This document shows, piece after piece, positions 58,633-64,000 of a DNA stretch of 64,000 nucleotides. The stretch covers positions 62,001 through 126,000 of the forward strand of contig JALRME010000015.1 in NCBI GenBank assembly GCA_026120035.1, given 5' to 3'. Positions within the stretch are counted from its first letter, which is position 1; the number at the start of each line of letters is the position of its first letter. The notes beneath the pieces were generated by a model that was not told where the DNA came from, searched no databases, and saw only the letters and a program-made list of their open reading frames with translations. A program made the position numbers and the translations under genes. Source of the DNA: Coleophoma eucalyptorum (taxonomy: Eukaryota; Ascomycota; Leotiomycetes; Helotiales; Dermateaceae).

Positions 58633-61600
58633 TCATCCAAATCCGCGAATCCCTCGAATCCCGCTCCCTTTCTTCGACGACCCATCCTCTTTCTTCTTGT
58701 CCGCCTTCTTGGGCTGTTTGCCGATGTTCTGCACTCCCCCTGTGTCATCGGCCATTAGCATTGTCCGACAAGCAAGCCCCTGGTCCGCCTTCAGAACCTA
58801 CCTCGACCGAACACCCGCACGTCACTCCCGGGCTTGATCTTGGGCTTCCCATCCTCTCCCACGTCGCCCTCCACCGCAAAGTTGCTCTTGATCGACTTGG
58901 GACTAAAGGGCTGGAAGTGGCTGCTGGTCTGACTGCGTGAATCCGAGGACCCTGATCCCATCGCTTCCCCGGCAAGTCGGACAGGGCGCACCGGAAAGTG
59001 TGATCCTGAGGTGAAGCTCGATTCGTAGTCCGCCGTCCCCGAGACCGTATGCTGTCGCAATCGACTAAACCCTGTCGGTGACGCGGTGCGGGAGAAGGTG
59101 CCCAGATCCGTTCTCGCGCGTGATATCCCGCCGGACAGGAGAGGCTCGTCGTGATAACCGGAGTCCATGATTTCCAGGTAGGATGATTGCAGTGCCGTAT
59201 AGCGATCGAGCAGGTGGTCGTGTGCCTTCTGCAGTTCGATGATGCGTGAGCGAGACGAAGCAAGTCCCTCATCCAGGAACGTCTGCATTTTGCTGGCTTG
59301 TTGGCCACGTCCAGCCTCTGCATCTTCAGCAACGCGTGACTTCATTGACTCGACCTCCTCTTCAAAGGCTTTCTTTGCCTTAGCCAGTTCGTTGTCCCGA
59401 GACGCAAGTTTCATCTTTAGTATTTCCACTTCGTTCTGCACTGCCTCAGCGCCCTCCTTCTCGCGCCGTATCTGGGTCTCATTCGCCTCATACTGCCGCA
59501 CCAACAGGTTGAGCTTGTCAACCTCTGCACGCAAGCGCTGCAATTCATCCATGTTAGACTCAATGGATTGTAATTTCTGCTGCGAGCCCAGTTCTCTCGA
59601 CTCGCTGTTCACGATCAACTGCCTCATATTGAAGAGCGCTGTGTGGGCAAAGGTAAGATCACGCTTCAATTGATCCCCCTCGATCGTCCAAGCCTTCTTC
59701 TCGTCCTTGAGCGCTCGAAGCTTGGCTGCAAGATCTGCTTCCCATTTACGGGAGTGCGATTTACTCTTTTCGGTCTCTCGTTTCATCTGCAAGTTGTTCC
59801 GCTTAGCTTCATCAAGCTTGCTCTTGAGTGCTCGGTTGGAATTTATCAGGTTTTGCGTTTCGGCTTCCACGCGGGCTTCGCGAATTTGTTGTCTTCGTAG
59901 TTGTCCAATGTGTGACAGATGTTGCTGTTTCAGAAATCTCTCGAAGCTTAGATCATTCTTCAGCAGCGTGAGCTCGCGATGCAAGTAGGCGATTACCATC
60001 TGCGCATCCGTTGCTGCATTGCTGCTCTCGGTCGAGGCTGCATTCAATGACTGAGGGCAAGTATCAGCATGGTTAGAACCATCATTGTTGTTACTCAGTG
60101 CCAGAGATTGTGCGCTTTCGTTCGCTAATGATACCTGAACTCCACCACGGAGTGTCTTTTGAGAATCCAGTATCGAATTAATATTAATCTGCGAAGGAGA
60201 CGGGGTGCCGCGGAGAGGTGCGAGGGTGGGGCTGTCAATGGCTTCCTCGTCTTTCTGTGCTTTAGCCCTCAAAGAAGGAGAGTCTGGAATTGATGGCAAC
60301 GAGAAACTGGTCTGTGAAGTTCTGCGGTACATCCCGGCAAATCCTCTTGCTCCATTGGGCAACGACATAGCTGTTGAAGTGTTGTTGCGCCAGCTGCTCT
60401 GTCGAGACGGATATGGTGTTATCTGTTCATTATCAAGCAATGGCTGTTCAGGCACATCTTCGTTTGAGCGCACCTTCGTGAGTTGCTCCCGATTCCTAGC
60501 CCTTGATGGCGGTTCGGGGGCCGAACCATCACCTGGACTAAACAGTGCCATACATTCAGCAACGACATCGGCTGATTGACTTTTCATCCATCGATTCGTG
60601 TCCGTGAGTTCCGACTCTATGGTCATGGTGAAGAAGTTCGAGTGCAATAAGTGCAGCTGTCTGAAGGTTTCCGAACGTTGCCGGATCTCTGTAGGTTCAA
60701 CATCCAGCTCATCTGCCCATGGGAAATTGGCATGTCGAAGATATCTCTGCGGTTTCCGAATGTAACTCATAAAATTAAGGGGGTAAAGCCCATAGAGGAA
60801 GGTAAAATAATGCAATAATTCTGGCACTGCTTCGTCCTCGGAATCTAGAAGGAAAGGTAGCTTTTCCCACTCGACCTCGCTTTTCTTCTCTGGAGCTGGC
60901 TGCTCAAGGCCGTCCTCGTCATCGTCGTCTATCTTTTCTTCCTTTGGCGCTAGGACTTCAGTACCGGTTCGTCGATACCTGTCCCAAAATAGCATTCGGC
61001 TGTATATATTGAAGAGCGATGGGAGATATTTTGCAAGAGAGCTAGGTACGTGTGGTAGAAACATAATGGTTGCCGTCATTGCCAATGATATTGCTCGGGT
61101 AGAGGTATCAATTTGTAGACAGCGAAGGAGATTATCGAAGAGAGGTGTTTCGAGCATTTGATGCAGATGGGGAGGTTGAAATTCGATAAAGTCGACTAAC
61201 AGAGAGAGGGCTGGAATTCTACTGTCCTTCTTAACCACAAACTTGTCCAAAACAGTCAAGAAATCCTATCCTGAGTTAGTTTAATTCTAAACATCCAAAG
61301 ATATCCGTATACCTTCGGACGCTTTCTGCCAAATTCCAGTAGAATAGATTTGATCTTTCTCTCCACAAATTGCGCCTCCGGATCCAGCTCGCCAGCAGTA
61401 GCCGTAACGAACTTGATGAGCCAGCTCGACAACAGGTTCTCTGTCAAAATTGCGCAACTGGCTTTGGCATCCTCCAGCTCCTCATCCTCCTCATCATACA
61501 CCAGAATATTCAGCAGGGTATGATGGGCCTCAGTCGGCAAACCCTTCTCTTCCCCAAGTTGTTCGAGGACCGGGCCGGCAAGTCTGTCCCACCACTGCAA

Positions 61601-61976
61601 CAGCCTGCCTGAACCCTGGATGGCCCTCTTCAGATGTCTTAGTATAGCCAGAAAGGCCGCATATCGCGACGGGTGGTCGACGACATCTTTTTCGTAGATG
61701 GCTAGCAGTTCCTCCTGCAGCTTCTGCTGGTCTGCCTCATCGTGACTGTCGTGCTTGTCAAGGTAGGCTTCGATGAGCTGCACGAGCTCATCTGGGAGGG
61801 GAAGGGTGGGATTCGAGATGGAAGACTGTAGTGCTTTCGTGAGGTCTTTCAAAGATCTGTGATAAATGGCAAGGCCATGTCAGCCGCGTGCGTCCGATCA
61901 CATCAAAGGTCCTTGAGCAGCGCGGCACCGAGCCGCTAAGCAATGAAAAATAAAGGCAGACCAACCCTGAAGACAT
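58633..61976 (-). CDS. tsc1: Hamartin/Tsc1 homologue
   Basis: Scaffold of the TSC complex that, with Tsc2, restrains Rheb and TOR signalling. Deduced minus-strand exons 61976-61966, 61856-61313, 61265-58802 and 58739-58633 give 1041 aa. The N-terminal alpha-helical hamartin domain covers about residues 1-400 (LLSSWLIKFVTATAGELDPE, MLETPLFDNLLRCLQ, LPHVPSSLAKYLPSLFNIYS). A disordered Ser-rich region follows, then a long coiled coil at about 600-870 (REARVEAETQNLINSNRALK). The C-terminus is basic (VQNIGKQPKKADKKKEDG...GIRGFG). The first exon has just 11 nt; the start is supported by phase (MSSGSLKDLTKAL). The last intron removes an early stop right after VFGRG. Confidence 0.9.
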
Positions 61977-63156
61977 GACGCCAGAGACATCGACATCTAA
62001 TCTAGCGACTTGGAGAATACACTTCGGCGGTGAGAATGCAAGGCTTTGTCGTTATTGGTGGGTTGAGATTGGAATGTACTGTAGCTTGCCAGCCGTGCGG
62101 TCCTTATCTGAATGGAGATGTGAGGGAGTTCCAAAGTCAATCTGCGGCGGGTCAAATAGCTATCTATTCGCACACCAAGATACGATAGCAATGTTGTATA
62201 TCAAGACGACGATGAGATGGCAACAAGTGAAGGCCTGCGAAAGACGTCAAGCTGGTAGCTTAGGTATTGTACAAATAATGGTCTGGCCCATGACCGAATC
62301 CGTCGAATTTGTCGCGTTCAACCATGACAGCGGAGCGGAGCGCGGCTGAAGAAACCGAGGAAAAAGACAAGCCTTCCATCTCGCATCATCCGTCCCGGCA
62401 CATCAACAACCACCAACGAAGAGGTTATGAAATTCACATAGAAGGTCTGGTTTACAAGAGTTATTCCGTTTGTAATACGCTCTGTGACCATTAGCTGGCA
62501 CATAGCATGATCAATAACTGCGCACATCTTGACACTAGATTGCAACTCTCTCTAGCTTCTCAATGATGGTTTAAGGTCTGCAGTTCAGGGTCCTTCAGAG
62601 CTCAATTAAATCACTATGGCACTTGGGGATGATGATACGAGTATACGATCAAGTTGCCAGCATAAAGAAGCATACCTACCCACTTCCTACCAGCCCTAAA
62701 AGCGGGCAAGGACAAGACAAGATAAGACAAGATGAGACATACGAAGACAAGGCTGAAAAGTTGTGTGGTTGAAATGCTCCATACTTAAATGACGTCCGCG
62801 ATGCGCCCTGCGCGCCTTGTACGCCCCATGTGCTCGAGATGTGTAGCTGTGAACCTAGCATGAATCGAACCTCTGCAACTGCGAAACCGCATCGGTTCTG
62901 CTTCGGCTTCAATGCCTCGAGTCAACTCTTACATTGGCCTCACTCTTTGCCACTACCCGACGAGCTCCTGACAAGCTCCATCCAAGGTCAAAATTGCTAA
63001 GCAGCCATTAGTTATTTCGTAAATCAAAGCAAAGATGAAGGTAGCTCGCTTAATCATGCAGCCAGAAGATGCGGAACAGATTGTCATTCATTCATAAGAT
63101 TCTAAGTCCATTTTGATCTAACACCTTACATCCCTCCCAGTAGCCAGAGATGATGC
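61977..63156. promoter_or_regulatory. Tsc1 upstream region
   Basis: 1.2 kb with an ACAAGA/ATAAGA imperfect repeat near 62707-62750. A tRNA-like T-loop string near 62850 was checked and rejected. No supported gene. Confidence 0.45.
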
Positions 63157-64000
63157 CTACAACAAATACTCATCGAACCAAGCAACAGCTTGCAAGAAAG
63201 CCTGTTCCTTGGCAAATTTCTCGTGCTTGACGCTGGTATCGCATCGGACGGTGAAACCGTGTACAACTCCACTGAAAAGGTTGATCTGGTATGGAAGCTT
63301 GGTCTCAATAAGGATAACCTCAGATCGGTGACGCTTCTCAGCTGGGAAGATCTGGTCGGTCTCAGCGGCAGCGATAGATAGAGGTCCAGTCATGGCCCGG
63401 AGTTCCTCCTCATCAACGAAGCTGTGTGGTATTAGCTAAAGTAATTTTGTTGCATCGCGCTGGACTTGTTGCAGTTATACGTACGATGGGTGAGCAACAT
63501 ATCCAACGTCAACACCACGGCCCTTGGCCATATATCGAACGGTGTACTTGGCACCGAAGCAGTATCCAACACTACCAATCTTAGTGTATCCCTTCTCCTT
63601 CAAGTAGTTCAAAGCCAAATCAACAACAGGCTCGATGTGGCTAACAGTGTGGTTGGAGATCCAAGCTGGGAAGTCAAAGTCGTCTGGTCGCTCAAGGGCC
63701 AAAGCATCACCCCGGAACAAGTCTGGGATAATAGTGTAGTATCCATTGGCAGCGTATTGATCAGCGATCAACTTGCTGTTTTGCCAGATGCTGATAACGT
63801 CTGGAAGGAACAGAATAGCCTTCTTCTCGTGAACCTTGCCCTTTGGCTCAGCAATGTAGGCCTCAATGTTGCCTAGCTTGATGAGGGTTCCAGTAGGCTC
63901 GCCACTATATCATCTATCAGTATATAATAGCATGCTGTCGGGGTGGTTCGTTGGGAAGCTTGAAGAGTGGAGTTTTGAACCCCTCATTCGCCAAGAGAAA
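63157..64000 (-). CDS. Dienelactone hydrolase family protein (5' end beyond window)
   Basis: Alpha/beta hydrolase of the dienelactone-hydrolase family; substrates of fungal members are mostly unknown. Visible minus-strand exons are 63904-63485 and 63421-63157. The first exon(s) lie beyond position 64000, since the acceptor at 63905 has no start upstream in view. The visible part begins GEPTGTLIKLGNIEAYIAEP and contains VISIWQNSKLIADQYAANGY, YYTIIPDLFRGD, the nucleophile-elbow GYCFGAKYTVRYM (catalytic Cys), an acidic residue in AAETDQIFP and the His in VVHGFTVR. The triad Cys-Asp-His therefore looks complete. Confidence 0.9.

Noticed and set aside
58540..58760. Acidic frame MGRRRKGAGFEGFADLDDD as an alternative Tsc1 C-terminus
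   Set aside because: The deduced splice 58802/58739 gives the in-phase basic ending GIRGIRGFG; the acidic reading is out of phase with it.
62830..62905. tRNA-like string (GGTTCGATTC on the minus strand, with a TGCG/CGCA hairpin)
   Set aside because: The five bases on each side of the putative T-loop do not pair, and no acceptor or anticodon stem can be formed around it.
1..64000. Transposons, LTRs or a CRISPR array
   Set aside because: No transposase, reverse transcriptase, long terminal repeats, terminal inverted repeats or regularly spaced repeats were found; the repeats seen are segmental duplications, coding repeats or microsatellites.

Overview
The window is nuclear DNA of a filamentous ascomycete (Pezizomycotina; Leotiomycetes is my best guess, at low confidence). 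Evidence: genes on both strands, many 45-60 nt GT-AG introns with CTRAC-like branch sites, an alpha-1,3-glucan synthase, a GPI-type amylase, a fungal CAD protein with a dead dihydroorotase domain, Tsc1, Yvc1 and Ftr1 homologues, and several families linked to fungal nonself recognition. I see no tRNA, rRNA, CRISPR array or intact transposon. Exon joins were worked out by hand from splice motifs and reading-frame phase.

Layout. 1-6.9 kb: a divergent pair, a DUF7580-type protein (minus, cut by the window edge) and a 1463-aa NLR-like protein (zinc-finger-like region, NB-ARC, TPR; plus). 7.8-19.2 kb: an alpha-glucan module, with alpha-1,3-glucan synthase (minus) divergent from a GPI-anchored alpha-amylase-like protein (plus). 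19.5-23.2 kb: a secreted FAD-linked oxidase and a class-III aminotransferase. 23.5-32.2 kb: a tandem, rearranged duplication. Unit A holds an ankyrin/C2H2 gene with a probable frameshift in one finger and an intact two-finger C2H2 gene. Unit B holds a decayed 5' copy of that C2H2 gene, then about 2.5 kb of unrelated DNA, then the nearly intact zinc-finger tail. The unrelated DNA encodes a protein that reads in frame into the zinc fingers. The result is an 806-aa chimera: fungal STAND-type N-terminus, ubiquitin-like domain, heavy-metal-associated (HMA) copper-binding domain, two C2H2 fingers. This is the most unusual object in the window.

32.9-37.7 kb: an S9 peptidase and a HET-domain protein. 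38-64 kb: mostly conserved core genes. These are a Yvc1-like TRP channel, the CPSase-ATCase (CAD) gene, a Ke4-type ZIP zinc transporter, an LPAEIRNKIY-type hypothetical protein with a poly-Ser/Asn tract, an Ftr1 iron permease with a GATA motif upstream, hamartin/Tsc1, and a dienelactone hydrolase cut by the right edge.

Functionally there are two themes. One is cell-wall alpha-glucan synthesis paired with its modifying amylase. The other is a loose set of nonself-recognition-type genes (DUF7580, NLR, ankyrin/C2H2, ULD-HMA-C2H2, HET) in the left 38 kb, where duplication and decay are visible. The right part is stable housekeeping and metal/Ca2+/TOR-related physiology.
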